Notes: generated by a model from the sequence alone, not told the origin. A DNA stretch of 64,000 nt from Longilinea arvoryzae (GCF_001050235.1 NZ_DF967972.1:3289953-3353952), one strand, 5' to 3'. Positions 35,621 through 43,935 are shown, counted from the stretch's first letter. Translations and numbers: made by a program.

Positions 35621-36251
35621 AATCGCCCTGAATTCCAAACATCATCGCGGCCAGCTTGGCATATTCGCTCAAGGTAACCTGCCAGCCCCGTGGATGGAAG
35701 AACCAGGTCATGGACCGGTACCAATGATCGCGGACCGGGCGAATCGAAACCCGCGTACTGCTGCCAGAAAAGACAGTCTGAAAGATCCATTGCGTGCGGC
35801 GCGTGTGATACGGGTCGGTAACGACGACGATCGAATCCAACCCTTCGCGCTCGCAAAATTCGCGCACGGCGGCCGCTTCATCTCGCGTGCTGGATGATTT
35901 GCCCAGGGTCGTCCAGATGTCACCCGCCGCAACCCCCTCTGTCACCGCCTGGCGCTGAAGCAGCGTGCTTGCGCGCGGACCGCCCCCTTTCGGGATCGTC
36001 CCGGTTTCGGTGATCAACAAATGCTGCGCCAGACCGGCCTGGTAGATACGCACGGCCTCTCCCAGGCGGGCATCATCGCCGCCGCTCAACAACACAACCG
36101 CATCCGACTGCCGGAGCCGATCACCAACGACCAAAAAACCACCCAGCGCCCACAGCAGGATGAACGCCAGAACCGGCGCGGCAGCCACAAACAGCCAACA
36201 GCCGTATTTTCTTCTCCTCCGGGTCGGATCGATCGGATGAAGGGCTGCCAT
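35619..36251 (-). CDS. YdcF/DUF218 family membrane protein
   Basis: Protein of 210 aa with one N-terminal membrane helix (about residues 17-45) and a DUF218 domain. The family hallmarks are VLLSGGDDARLGEAVRIYQA, the ESxST-like stretch SSSTRDEAAAVREF, and VVVTDPYHTRRTQWIF. SanA/YdcF proteins of this fold affect envelope permeability and lipid-carrier cycling in other bacteria; the reaction is not settled. GAGGTT precedes ATG 36251. It is 4 nt downstream of the aminotransferase gene, so the two are co-transcribed. Confidence 0.85.
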   Translation of the reverse strand: MAALHPIDPTRRRRKYGCWLFVAAAPVLAFILLWALGGFLVVGDRLRQSDAVVLLSGGDDARLGEAVRIYQAGLAQHLLITETGTIPKGGGPRASTLLQRQAVTEGVAAGDIWTTLGKSSSTRDEAAAVREFCEREGLDSIVVVTDPYHTRRTQWIFQTVFSGSSTRVSIRPVRDHWYRSMTWFFHPRGWQVTLSEYAKLAAMMFGIQGD

Positions 36252-36255
36252 AACC

Positions 36256-37428
36256 TCAGGATTGGACCGGTTGCTTCAACTGCTCCAAAGCCTGTTTCAT
36301 TCGCTGCAGAGCATCCTCGAGCATCGACCGCGGGCAGCCAAAATTCAAGCGCACAAATCCTTCAGCGCCCCTGCCGAATGCTTTCCCATCATTCAACGCC
36401 ACTTTCGCGTTTTGCAGGAAAAATTCATACGGGCTCCCCTGGATGCCGGCATCATTACAGTCCAGCCACCCCAGGTAAGTGCCCTCCGGCTTTGCCATTC
36501 TTACGCCTGACAGGTGCTGGTTGACGAAATCAAAAAGAAAATCCCGGTTTCCTTCCAGGTACTTCATCAGATCGCTCAACCAGTCCTGGCCATCCTGATA
36601 GGCCGCTTTTCCCGCCACCAGCCCCATCAGGTTGACCCAACTGTTCATGCCCTCTCCAGCTTTCTCGAAACGTTCGCGGAGTTCGGGGTTGGGAATGACA
36701 GCGAAGGAGCATTCCAGGCCCGGAATATTGTAGGTCTTGCTCGGCGCCATCAGGGTGATGGTGTTATGCGCGATTTCCGGCTGCAATGTGGCGATTGGGA
36801 CATGGTGGTAGCCTGAAAAGATCAAATCGCAATGGATTTCATCTGAACAGATCAGAATATTATGACGCAGGCAAATCTCGGCCAATCGTTCAAGTTCGTC
36901 TCTGCGGTAGACTCTACCGACCGGATTGTGGGGATTGCACAGCATGAACACGCGCGTCCGATCCGTGATCGCGGCTTCGAATGCCTCGAAATCGATATCA
37001 TAGCTGCCATCCGGCTGGTGGATCATTTCGACGTCCACGCGGCTCAGGCCGGCGTTTCCCGGCGCGCTCAGGAACGGCGGATAAATAGGGATTTGCACCA
37101 GGGCTTCGCCGCCGACTTTCGAGAACAGATGAGCCACCATATTCAGGCCGGTGACAACCCCGGAAATCAACACAACATCTTCGGGGCGGATCACCCAATG
37201 GTAGAGCTCCGCCATGCGCTTTACGATAACATCCTTGAGCTCATCGCTGCCATCCGGGTAACCGAAGACCCCCAGATCCACTTCTTTTTGCAACGCGCGA
37301 AGCACTGCTTCCGGTGAGCGAAAATCCATATCGGCAACCCACATGGGAAGCACGTCCGGTTTATAAACGCTCCATTTGACACTGTTGGTATTCTTACGGT
37401 CGGGCAAAATATCAAAACGCGGATCCAT
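36256..37428 (-). CDS. MalY/PatB-family PLP aminotransferase / C-S lyase
   Basis: Fold-type I PLP enzyme of 390 aa. The protein opens FDILPDRKNTNSVKWSVYKP followed by LPMWVADMDFRSPEAVLRAL, the start that marks the MalY/PatB (cystathionine beta-lyase-like) group. The motif MLCNPHNPVGRVYRRDELER and the PLP-lysine region APSKTYNIPGLECSFAVIPN are present. This group cleaves cystathionine or other S-conjugates, releasing pyruvate and ammonia. Aminotransferase activity is an alternative. GAGGGT precedes the ATG. Cotranscribed with the YdcF-like gene. Confidence 0.9.
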   Translation of the reverse strand: MDPRFDILPDRKNTNSVKWSVYKPDVLPMWVADMDFRSPEAVLRALQKEVDLGVFGYPDGSDELKDVIVKRMAELYHWVIRPEDVVLISGVVTGLNMVAHLFSKVGGEALVQIPIYPPFLSAPGNAGLSRVDVEMIHQPDGSYDIDFEAFEAAITDRTRVFMLCNPHNPVGRVYRRDELERLAEICLRHNILICSDEIHCDLIFSGYHHVPIATLQPEIAHNTITLMAPSKTYNIPGLECSFAVIPNPELRERFEKAGEGMNSWVNLMGLVAGKAAYQDGQDWLSDLMKYLEGNRDFLFDFVNQHLSGVRMAKPEGTYLGWLDCNDAGIQGSPYEFFLQNAKVALNDGKAFGRGAEGFVRLNFGCPRSMLEDALQRMKQALEQLKQPVQS

Positions 37429-37535
37429 AGTACCCTCAGAAAAATAAATGTGGTTAGATTATACTTTCATCCATCATATTCCCTGGAACTCAAAACTGGT
37501 ATACTCAAATCATACTTGGCTGGCAAGGGATGTAA

Positions 37536-38450
37536 ATGACTTCATCGATAATCCCCACGTTGACGATTCTGACGGCTCCGGATTGGCAGGATTATGAATT
37601 ACTGGATAGCGGTTACGGCCAGAAACTGGAACGCTACGGCGCTTACCGTTTGCTGCGTCCCGAGCCCGAGGCCGTTTGGAAACCCGCTCTGCCTGAAAAA
37701 CAGTGGAGAGATATACACGCGCGCTTCATTCCATCTCCCGAAGAGAACGGGGGGCACTGGGAAGCGCTGAAGCCGCTGCCGGATCGCTGGCAGATGGGTT
37801 ATAAAGGATTGAAGTTCTGGGTCCAGACCACTGCATCCCGCCACCTGGGTGTTTTTCCCGAGCAGGCCTGCCAGTGGGACTGGACGGAACAGCAGATCAA
37901 AGCCGCCGACCGGCCGCTGAAAGTGTTGAACCTGTTTGGGTATACCGGCCTGGCCAGCCTGGCAGCCGCGCGCGCCGGCGCCTTCGTAACCCACCTGGAT
38001 GCCTCGCGTAAAGTGGTGACCTGGGCACGCGAAAACCAACAAACCTCCGGCATCTCTGAAACCAGCATTCGCTGGATCATCGACGACGCGCTCAAGTTCG
38101 TCGAGCGCGAAGCGCGCCGCAATTCAAAATACGACGGTTTGATCCTCGACCCGCCGAAGTTCGGCCGCGGCCCCAAGGGAGAGGTGTGGGAATTTTACAA
38201 GCTGCTCCCCAATTTGTTGGCCGCCTGTCGGGACATTCTCAGTGAAGAACCGCAGTTCATCGTGATGACCGCGTATGCTGTAAAAGCGTCCAGCGTCACC
38301 CTGCATTATGCTTTACAGGAAATCACCAATCACTTGAACGGCCAGGTGACCGCCGGTGAAGTAGCCCTGCAGGAAAAAAGCGCCGGACGTATTCTTTCCA
38401 CCGCAATTTACGCCCGTTGGAGCGCAAATTCGAATCCGAAATCCAGGTAA
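37536..38450 (+). CDS. Class I SAM-dependent RNA methyltransferase (RlmI/RlmK-like)
   Basis: Likely rRNA methyltransferase of 304 aa. Motif I reads VLNLFGYTGLASLAAARAGA and contains the SAM-binding GYTG. HLDAS gives the acidic residue after strand 2. Motif IV is LILDPPKFGRGPKG, with the DPPKF typical of RlmI/RlmK-type cytosine or guanine methyltransferases. No PUA domain is seen at the N-terminus, unlike RlmI. The first 90 residues with WKPALPEKQW resemble the beta-rich domain of this group. It leads the plus-strand pair with proC, 15 nt apart. Confidence 0.8.
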   Translation: MTSSIIPTLTILTAPDWQDYELLDSGYGQKLERYGAYRLLRPEPEAVWKPALPEKQWRDIHARFIPSPEENGGHWEALKPLPDRWQMGYKGLKFWVQTTASRHLGVFPEQACQWDWTEQQIKAADRPLKVLNLFGYTGLASLAAARAGAFVTHLDASRKVVTWARENQQTSGISETSIRWIIDDALKFVEREARRNSKYDGLILDPPKFGRGPKGEVWEFYKLLPNLLAACRDILSEEPQFIVMTAYAVKASSVTLHYALQEITNHLNGQVTAGEVALQEKSAGRILSTAIYARWSANSNPKSR

Positions 38451-38465
38451 GGGTGAAATTAATTT

Positions 38466-39314
38466 ATGGACACAACTCAACCTACCATTGCTTTGATCGG
38501 CCACGGAATTATGGGTGAAGCGATCTTAAGCGGCTTGATCCGGGATGGGTTGACCCCGGCCGACCACATCCTGGCGGCCGGCCCGCGCGTCGACCGCGGT
38601 GAAGAACTCCGCGATCGGTACGGCATCCGTCCGTTTACCGACAACCGCGCCGCCGCCGAACAGGCGGATGTGGTGATCCTGTCCGTAAAACCGCAGCGGC
38701 TGGACCGTGTGCTGGAAAACCTGCGCGGGCATATTCAGCCGGATGCGCTCATCATCTCCATCGTCGCTGGCGCGTCCATCGAGAAAATCGCCACTCAACT
38801 CGGCCATTCCTGTATCGTCCGTTCGATGCCCAACACCCCGGGGCAGATCGGCGAGGGCATCACCGTTTGGGTGCCATCCCCCAGCGTCAATGAAGAACAA
38901 AAAAAGACCGTTCGCCAGATCCTGGGCGCGCTCGGGCAGGAAATTTTCGTCGAAGAAGAAAATTACCTGGATATGGCCACCGCCCTATCCGGCACCGGTC
39001 CGGCCTACGTTTTCCTATTTCTGGAAGCGTTGATCGACGCCGGCGTTCACCTGGGTTTTCCACGCCGCATTGCCGAGCAACTCGTCCTGCAAACCGTCAG
39101 CGGATCGGTCGATTATTATCGCCGCAAGAAAGCTCACCCGGCGGCGTTGCGTAACGAGGTCACGTCACCCGGCGGGACTTCGGCCGAGGCTATCTATTAT
39201 CTCGAAAAAGCCGGATTCCGCACAGCCATTTCACGCGCCATCTGGGCAGCTTATGAACGTTCACAGGAACTTGGGAAAGATAAACCAACCGGGCAATTGA
39301 AAGAGAATTCCTGA
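38466..39314 (+). CDS. proC: Pyrroline-5-carboxylate reductase
   Basis: Last enzyme of proline synthesis; reduces 1-pyrroline-5-carboxylate with NAD(P)H. The 282-aa protein has the N-terminal loop ALIGHGIMGEAILSGL, VILSVKPQRLDRVLENL, and the family signature near the C-terminus (HPAALRNEVTSPGGTSAEAI, matching the ProC active-site pattern). LSGTGPAYVFLFLEALIDAG is also typical. AAGGGTGAAAT precedes ATG. The methyltransferase gene precedes it closely. A proline dehydrogenase is encoded near the end of the window, so both directions of proline metabolism are present. Confidence 0.94.
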   Translation: MDTTQPTIALIGHGIMGEAILSGLIRDGLTPADHILAAGPRVDRGEELRDRYGIRPFTDNRAAAEQADVVILSVKPQRLDRVLENLRGHIQPDALIISIVAGASIEKIATQLGHSCIVRSMPNTPGQIGEGITVWVPSPSVNEEQKKTVRQILGALGQEIFVEEENYLDMATALSGTGPAYVFLFLEALIDAGVHLGFPRRIAEQLVLQTVSGSVDYYRRKKAHPAALRNEVTSPGGTSAEAIYYLEKAGFRTAISRAIWAAYERSQELGKDKPTGQLKENS

Positions 39315-39343
39315 ATCTGCAAACTCTTCACAGGGAGGTAACC

Positions 39344-40183
39344 ATGAACCGCTTTTCCAGAAGTTGGGCGCTCATCAAGGCGAGCGCGCGCGTCCTTGCA
39401 GCCGATAAAGAGCTGCTGGTGTTTCCCATCCTTTCTTCCATTGCGACGCTGATCGTCACCCTCACTTTTGCCGTGCCGCTCCTACTGAGCGGCGGGTTGT
39501 CCTCGGTTTCACAGAACCGGTTTCCCGCCATCTACTACCTGGTGCTGTTCCTGTTCTACATCGTGCAATATTTCGTCATTTTCTTTGCCAATACCGCCCT
39601 GGTTGGAGCAGCCACCATCCGCTTGAAGGGCGGCGATCCGACCGTCGGTGACGGTTTTCGCATCGCATTCAGCCATTTCGGCCCCATCCTGGGCTATTCG
39701 GTCATCGCCGCCACGGTGGGGATGCTGCTGCGGATGGTTTCAGAACGCAGCCGCGGACTGGGAAGAATTCTAATCTCCCTGATTGGCTTCGCCTGGAATG
39801 TCGCAACATTTCTGGTGGTGCCCATCCTGGCTGTCGAAGGAATCGGTCCCATCCAGGCGATCCAGCGCAGCGTAGCGCTGCTCAAGAAGACCTGGGGTGA
39901 GCAGATCATCGGTAATTTTGGAGTGGGCGTCATTTTCGGCCTGATCATTTTCGGTTTGATCCTGATCAGCCTGCCAATCTTCTATTTGTTGATCACCGCA
40001 AAGCTCATCATGGGGGTGGTTGCCCTGGTGGTGATCCTGGTTCTGCTGTTCATCCTCATCGGACTGGTGCAATCGGCGCTGAACGGCATCTATACAGCCG
40101 CCATCTATCAGTTCGCGGTCGACGAGCGCACCGTTTTTTTCGACGAAAGCATGATTCGGGATGCGTTCGTGGAACGCAGGTGA
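39344..40183 (+). CDS. DUF6159-like integral membrane protein
   Basis: Integral membrane protein of 279 aa, function unknown. About six hydrophobic segments lie at about 25-50, 62-95, 120-140, 150-180, 200-225 and 230-255. The N-terminus NRFSRSWALIKASARVLAAD followed by KELLVFP is typical of a widespread family (DUF6159) found in many bacteria. GGGAGG precedes ATG at a good distance. It follows proC by 29 nt and ends at a strong terminator, so it is the last gene of that operon. Confidence 0.8.
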   Translation: MNRFSRSWALIKASARVLAADKELLVFPILSSIATLIVTLTFAVPLLLSGGLSSVSQNRFPAIYYLVLFLFYIVQYFVIFFANTALVGAATIRLKGGDPTVGDGFRIAFSHFGPILGYSVIAATVGMLLRMVSERSRGLGRILISLIGFAWNVATFLVVPILAVEGIGPIQAIQRSVALLKKTWGEQIIGNFGVGVIFGLIIFGLILISLPIFYLLITAKLIMGVVALVVILVLLFILIGLVQSALNGIYTAAIYQFAVDERTVFFDESMIRDAFVERR

Positions 40184-40216
40184 TCACAGGATTGTAGAAA
40201 TTCGCGCGCAATAAGT

Positions 40217-40255
40217 AAAATCGGGAACGACTGACGTCGTTCCCGATTTTTGATT
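40217..40255 (+). terminator. Terminator of the methyltransferase-proC-membrane protein operon
   Basis: A 15-bp perfect stem, AAAATCGGGAACGAC against GTCGTTCCCGATTTT, closes a TGAC loop and is followed by a further T. The minus-strand complement also has a T run, so it can serve the convergent 65-aa gene. Confidence 0.9.
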
Positions 40256-40275
40256 CCATCCTGCAAGAGGTCAAT

Positions 40276-40473
40276 CTAGCGGCGGTCGGCTTCTTTGACG
40301 AGGGCGCGGGCCAGCTCGAGGAACTCCACCCATTCTTCAGTAAAGAAGTGCATGGTCACGTTATTGAGTTCCAGGTGATAGGTTGTTTCGCCATCGGGTT
40401 CATCCGCTTTCCACGCCAAATAATTGTCGGTTTCGGCGATTGTATCGGTCTTGGGTTCAGCCGGGTTGCTCAT
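40276..40473 (-). CDS. Small acidic protein, function unknown
   Basis: Protein of 65 aa with no signal peptide or membrane helix. It is acidic in its N-terminal half (NPAEPKTDTIAETDNYLAWK) and ends with a helical segment (EEWVEFLELARALVKEADRR). I see no known domain. AAGGAGAATTC lies just before ATG 40473, which makes it a real gene despite its length. It sits between a strong terminator and the PerM-like gene, both in convergent orientation with it or on the same strand. Confidence 0.7.
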   Translation of the reverse strand: MSNPAEPKTDTIAETDNYLAWKADEPDGETTYHLELNNVTMHFFTEEWVEFLELARALVKEADRR

Positions 40474-40559
40474 TTGAATTCTCCTTTTCGTAAGCTTGGT
40501 CTTATTATCTCATACTTACCGTGGATCGGGGAGAAACCCCTTTGAAGACCTTTCGACAT

Positions 40560-41786
40560 TCACGCGCTGTTCTTCTTGAACCGCCGGAAGAAACGATCGA
40601 TCTTCCTCAGGAAGGGCTGGATCGGCAGATTGGGAGCCCGCGATCGGGTCCTCAGTCCTTCCCAGGGATCCATGTCGAACAGCTTGCGGATCGCGTAGTT
40701 CAGGATCAACATGAAGGTGGCCAGCACAGGAGCCGCCAGCAGGAGGCCAACGATCCCGAACAGATTGGCGGCAATCAGGGCAAAAATCATCACCGCGGCC
40801 GGATGAATGTTCAGGGCGTCGCCGGTCATGCGCGGCACGACGAAATTGTCCATGATGATATCCGTCAACCAGGCGACCCCGACCACCAGCAGAGCATAGG
40901 CAAAGGGCTGCAAGCCAAAAATCGTGGTTCCCTGTAAGAAGCTGACCGTTCCATAGGTCACCCAGGCGACGAAAGGCCCGACATACGGCACGAATCGCGC
41001 CAGCCCGGCCACCAATGCCAACCCAAAGGAGTAATTGACTCCCAGGGCACCCAGAAGAATGTTATAGATCGCCACGGTGAGCAGGAAGATGATCATCTGG
41101 TTGCGCAGAAAGGCCTTCCAGATGCGGTTCAATTCTCTTCCCATGATCCGCGTATCTTCGTGGTAACCCGGGATCTCCAGGTGGATCATGCCATTTTTCA
41201 TGCCGCCGCTGTCGGCCACAACGAAATAAGACACCAATAAGGCAAACAGGACCCAGCCGACGGTGGACACAGCCCCGGTGGCGATGGCGCCAACCAGGCC
41301 GCCCAGTTTGGTCAAGATGGGCTCCACCCACCCCAGAACCTGTTGGCCAATCGAAGCAGTATCCAATTGGGAAAGATCGAAGGTAAACGGGCCAATCAGG
41401 ATGGCCTGGTGAGACAGGTCATCGATTAATTTGGGTAAATTGGCCACCTGCTTTTGAATAAAGACGATCAGGTTCTGCACCTGCTCGACCAGGGCTATCC
41501 CGCCCAGGGTAATCGCGCCCAGGAAAAGGATGATGATGATCAAATAAAGCAAGGTGACCGAAAGCCTCCAGGGGGCGTGCAATCCCTTGCTGATAAGATC
41601 AGCGAGAGGATGGATCAAATAAGCAATGATCACCGCGATCAGAAGAGGGCTGATAAATGCACGGAAACGGGTAACCAGGCCTACCACAATCAATAACAAC
41701 ACCAATGAAATGATCAGCTTCGTCGTACCGTTCCAATGCGGCGAAGAACTTTCGGATATCTGTTTCTGCGGTTCGGGAATGCTCAT
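40560..41786 (-). CDS. AI-2E family (PerM) transporter
   Basis: Integral membrane protein of 408 aa from the chosen start. About eight hydrophobic segments are arranged as in the AI-2 exporter/PerM family, with the cytosolic loop LVEQVQNLIVFIQKQVANLP and the conserved GLARFVPYVGPFVAWVTYGT and LTDIIMDNFVVPRMTGDALN. I use ATG 41786, the second of two ATGs, with GAGG seven bases upstream; a longer frame (to 41831) has no site. Members export small molecules or help sodium/proton exchange; the cargo is not known here. Between the small acidic protein and the FHA gene. Confidence 0.85.
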   Translation of the reverse strand: MSIPEPQKQISESSSPHWNGTTKLIISLVLLLIVVGLVTRFRAFISPLLIAVIIAYLIHPLADLISKGLHAPWRLSVTLLYLIIIILFLGAITLGGIALVEQVQNLIVFIQKQVANLPKLIDDLSHQAILIGPFTFDLSQLDTASIGQQVLGWVEPILTKLGGLVGAIATGAVSTVGWVLFALLVSYFVVADSGGMKNGMIHLEIPGYHEDTRIMGRELNRIWKAFLRNQMIIFLLTVAIYNILLGALGVNYSFGLALVAGLARFVPYVGPFVAWVTYGTVSFLQGTTIFGLQPFAYALLVVGVAWLTDIIMDNFVVPRMTGDALNIHPAAVMIFALIAANLFGIVGLLLAAPVLATFMLILNYAIRKLFDMDPWEGLRTRSRAPNLPIQPFLRKIDRFFRRFKKNSA

Positions 41787-41852
41787 CATCCACCCTCGAT
41801 TAAGACTCGGAATGCATCCATACAATAACACCGTTCTATCGATAATTTATCA

Positions 41853-41879
41853 GAAACGGGCAGGAAATCTGCCCGTTTC
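41853..41879 (-). terminator. Terminator after the FHA-domain gene
   Basis: GAAACGGGCAG (41853-41863) pairs with CTGCCCGTTTC (41869-41879). On the minus strand it is followed by TGATAAATT, so the U tail is short. Confidence 0.65.
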
Positions 41880-41885
41880 GAATTC

Positions 41886-42632
41886 CTAGCGGCAATATCC
41901 TGGCACAAAAACGTTCACCAATTTCGGAAACACGCTGCAGTACAGGTTCAACGCGTCGACCACAACAAAGATCAAACACAGAAAAACCAAGGCAGCCACC
42001 ACGATGATGGTGATCAAAGCCCAATTGGGCAGCTTCCGTTTGAACAGGGAAGGCGCCGGCGCGGCCGGTTGCTGCGGAATTTGGCCGGAATAATCTCCGC
42101 TCTCCGGGATAGGAGCTTGTTGTTGGTAGAGATTCGGATTGCCCGATTCTGCCTGGTCCAGCCACGAACCCTGATCGGGTGGGAGGACGGGTTCGTACAC
42201 ATTGGCGGGTTGCGCCGGCTGGTACTCCGGCGTCGAAAACGGCGGAGGTGGGGGCGGAATATGCGCGGCCGGGGCGACAGGCGGCTGTTCCTGGCGGGGC
42301 TGCGCCGCCAGCGATACCACCGTCGCGTCGGTGTCCACGACTTCGTAGGCGAAATTAATCCTTTCCCCCAGGGTCAGGAATTCACCCGATTGAAGATTGA
42401 ACGGTCCGGCCAGACGCTGGCCATTGACAAAGGATCCATTCGTCGAACCCAGATCCTCAGCGCAATATTGATTGCCCTGCAAGAATAAGCGTAAATGGCG
42501 GCGCGAAACTTCTGGATCGTTGACAATGATATCATTTGCCAGGTCACGTCCGATAAAAACCTCATTTTTCTCAAGAGAATATACCTGCCCGGCGTTTGGC
42601 CCAGATCGCATCACCAACCGGTACACAATCAT
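41886..42632 (-). CDS. FHA-domain protein with C-terminal membrane anchor
   Basis: Phosphothreonine-binding protein of 248 aa. The FHA domain occupies about residues 1-95, with GRDLANDIIVNDPEVSRRH (Arg, Ser and His of the binding site) and LGSTNGSFVNGQRL. A long Pro/Gln-rich linker (about 110-190) follows, then one membrane helix (about 205-230). This layout, FHA inside and a tail-anchor, is seen in proteins controlled by Ser/Thr kinases. No kinase gene lies in this window. AAGGAGG precedes the ATG, and a TTGACA promoter is 31 nt upstream. Confidence 0.88.
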   Translation of the reverse strand: MIVYRLVMRSGPNAGQVYSLEKNEVFIGRDLANDIIVNDPEVSRRHLRLFLQGNQYCAEDLGSTNGSFVNGQRLAGPFNLQSGEFLTLGERINFAYEVVDTDATVVSLAAQPRQEQPPVAPAAHIPPPPPPFSTPEYQPAQPANVYEPVLPPDQGSWLDQAESGNPNLYQQQAPIPESGDYSGQIPQQPAAPAPSLFKRKLPNWALITIIVVAALVFLCLIFVVVDALNLYCSVFPKLVNVFVPGYCR

Positions 42633-42662
42633 TGGTTGCCTCCTTAAGGGTGACTCTATAAA

Positions 42663-42691
42663 AGTTTACTAATATTGAGGATGGCTGTCAA
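42663..42691 (-). promoter_or_regulatory. Promoter of the FHA-domain gene
   Basis: On the minus strand TTGACA (42686-42691) is followed after 17 bases by TAAACT (42663-42668). The start falls near 42656, 24 nt before the ATG. The -35 box directly follows the stop codon of the 22-codon microORF. Confidence 0.75.
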
Positions 42692-42702
42692 TGTAGAGTT
42701 GG

Positions 42703-42771
42703 CTATGCCTTAAACACAGCGCCCAACACCACAACCCATGCCAGGATTCCAACCACCAGAGGAAGTCGCAT
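42703..42771 (-). CDS. Putative 22-aa single-pass membrane microprotein
   Basis: ATG 42771 to TAG 42703 encodes MRLPLVVGILAWVVVLGAVF followed by Lys-Ala. One basic residue, a 17-residue hydrophobic core with a central Trp and a basic end give a typical single membrane helix, as in accessory subunits such as KdpF or CydX; it is not recognisable as either. GAGGG lies four bases before the ATG. A possible CRP/FNR-controlled promoter ends about 31 nt upstream. I infer that it is real from this combination; the reading frame itself is too short to be statistically certain. Confidence 0.45.
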   Translation of the reverse strand: MRLPLVVGILAWVVVLGAVFKA

Positions 42772-42835
42772 GGCACCCTCAAGAATTTCAATGAAATAGG
42801 CTTAAAAAATAGTAAACGATCCGGGAAAATAGATG

Positions 42836-42851
42836 TGTGACTTAACTCACA
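42836..42851. promoter_or_regulatory. CRP/FNR-family operator-like palindrome
   Basis: TGTGA and TCACA are perfect CRP-type half-sites separated by six bases (TGTGACTTAACTCACA). If TACTAT at 42809-42814 (minus strand) is the -10 box, with start near 42802, the palindrome centre is at about -41.5, the position used by class II CRP and FNR activation. The -35 hexamer at that promoter is poor, as expected for an activated promoter. Confidence 0.5.
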
Positions 42852-42892
42852 ATAGAAATCAGAATTGTTGCCATCGCCAGTTTTTAATAACA

Positions 42893-43066
42893 AAGACCCC
42901 GCCGTGTCGTGTGCTGCATAGTTTTGAACCTGCTAACGCAGGCCGGGAACCTCCACGGGGGATCTGCCTTGGCCGAAGCCTAACGCATCACAACCGTGAT
43001 CATGGATCCCATTTAAAAAGTGTTGGCTCAAAACCGGTCTTGCCGCAGCACGAGCACAGCAGGGCA
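42893..43066 (-). ncRNA. ssrS: 6S RNA
   Basis: Small RNA of about 174 nt that binds the housekeeping RNA polymerase as a mimic of an open promoter. Three parts fit the family. A long closing helix forms between the two ends (GTGCTGC with GCAGCAC, extended outward with bulges). An inner stem GTTTTGAGCC pairs with GGTTCAAAAC. A large central bubble follows, with a small hairpin CTGC-GTTA-GCAG on its 3' side, then a terminal stem of GGGATCC and CACGG with CCGTG and GGTTCCC. TGAGCC followed by a pyrimidine-rich stretch parallels E. coli 6S. A strong promoter precedes the 5' end. Confidence 0.78.
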
Positions 43067-43071
43067 ATTCC

Positions 43072-43100
43072 CTTATACCACATTTCAAACCAAATGAAAA
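43072..43100 (-). promoter_or_regulatory. Promoter of the 6S RNA gene
   Basis: On the minus strand TTTTCA (43095-43100) and TATAAG (43072-43077) are 17 bases apart. The -10 box matches 5/6. The predicted start at 43065-43066 coincides with the 5' end of the closing helix of the 6S RNA. Confidence 0.7.
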
Positions 43101-43135
43101 GTACCCCCGGGACCGAAGATGCCTGCAAGTTTTGC

Positions 43136-43163
43136 TTGACATGCCTCCTTCGTGTTGTATACT
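43136..43163 (+). promoter_or_regulatory. Strong promoter of thpR, divergent from the 6S promoter
   Basis: A perfect TTGACA (43136-43141) is separated from TATACT (43158-43163) by 16 bases. The transcript starts near 43170 and has a leader of about 185 nt before thpR. I looked for a riboswitch there and found none. Confidence 0.85.
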
Positions 43164-43356
43164 GATTCTTGTTCCGGGGGTTTAATTTTTGTTCTAATCC
43201 ATTTACTAAAACGAATGGGGTGCGCTGAGAAAAAGGTTCGGATTGTCCTTTGTTCGATCGTTGCGTATTGCGCGCCTGACGGAACAAATTCCTGGAACCA
43301 CACCAGACCATTTCCGCAGAAAAATCCAAACGCCAGCCGTATCAGCAGGGGAAATC

Positions 43357-43935
43357 ATGACAGCTATTCGTTCTTTCATTGCCATTGACCTGAATGCCGA
43401 AGTTCAACATCAACTGGGGGATGTCATCCGACAGTTCAAACCGCTGGCGGCCAATGTGGTCCGTTGGGTGCCGGAGAATAATATCCACATCACGTTAAAA
43501 TTCCTGGGAGATACCTCGCCGACCAATCTGGAAATCCTGAAGAAGATCGTTGCCGTCGAGGCCAGTCGGGTTCATCCGTTTGATCTGAAAATCGAAGGCC
43601 TGGGCGCCTTCCCGTCCCTCCGGCGGCCGCATGTCATCTGGGTGGGCGTCGAAACACCCCCACTGCTGTTCAATCTTCAGCGCGCGATCGATACCGAAAC
43701 TCAGCGTCTGGGCTATGCTACTGAGGATCGCCCCTTTTCGCCCCATCTCACCCTGGGCCGTCTGGCCCACAATGCGACCCCCGAGGAAATTCGTCAGGTA
43801 GGCGACCTGCTGGCCGGGAGTAAAGTCAATCTTTCGGTCAGCGTACATGTAAAAACTGTCGTCCTCTTTCGAAGTGATTTGCAGCCTGGCGGTGCGGTGT
43901 ACACCCCCATTCTGGTCGCTTCGCTGAAGGAATGA
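43357..43935 (+). CDS. thpR: RNA 2',3'-cyclic phosphodiesterase (2'-5' RNA ligase family)
   Basis: Two-H phosphoesterase of 192 aa that opens 2',3'-cyclic phosphates at RNA ends and can join 2'-5' linkages in vitro. The two catalytic HxT/S-L motifs are HITLKFLG (near residue 45) and HLTLGRLA (near residue 130). The N-terminus RSFIAIDLNAEVQ is typical. I chose ATG 43357, preceded by AGGGGAAAT, over the earlier in-frame ATG at 43243, which lacks a site and adds no homologous sequence. rsfS follows on the same strand. Confidence 0.9.
   Translation: MTAIRSFIAIDLNAEVQHQLGDVIRQFKPLAANVVRWVPENNIHITLKFLGDTSPTNLEILKKIVAVEASRVHPFDLKIEGLGAFPSLRRPHVIWVGVETPPLLFNLQRAIDTETQRLGYATEDRPFSPHLTLGRLAHNATPEEIRQVGDLLAGSKVNLSVSVHVKTVVLFRSDLQPGGAVYTPILVASLKE

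Noticed and set aside
43217..43356. GGGGTGCGCTGAGA in the thpR leader, resembling the 5' part of a TPP riboswitch
   Set aside because: The conserved 3' half (ACCTGATCTGGATAATGCC-like stretch) is missing and thpR has no link to thiamine.
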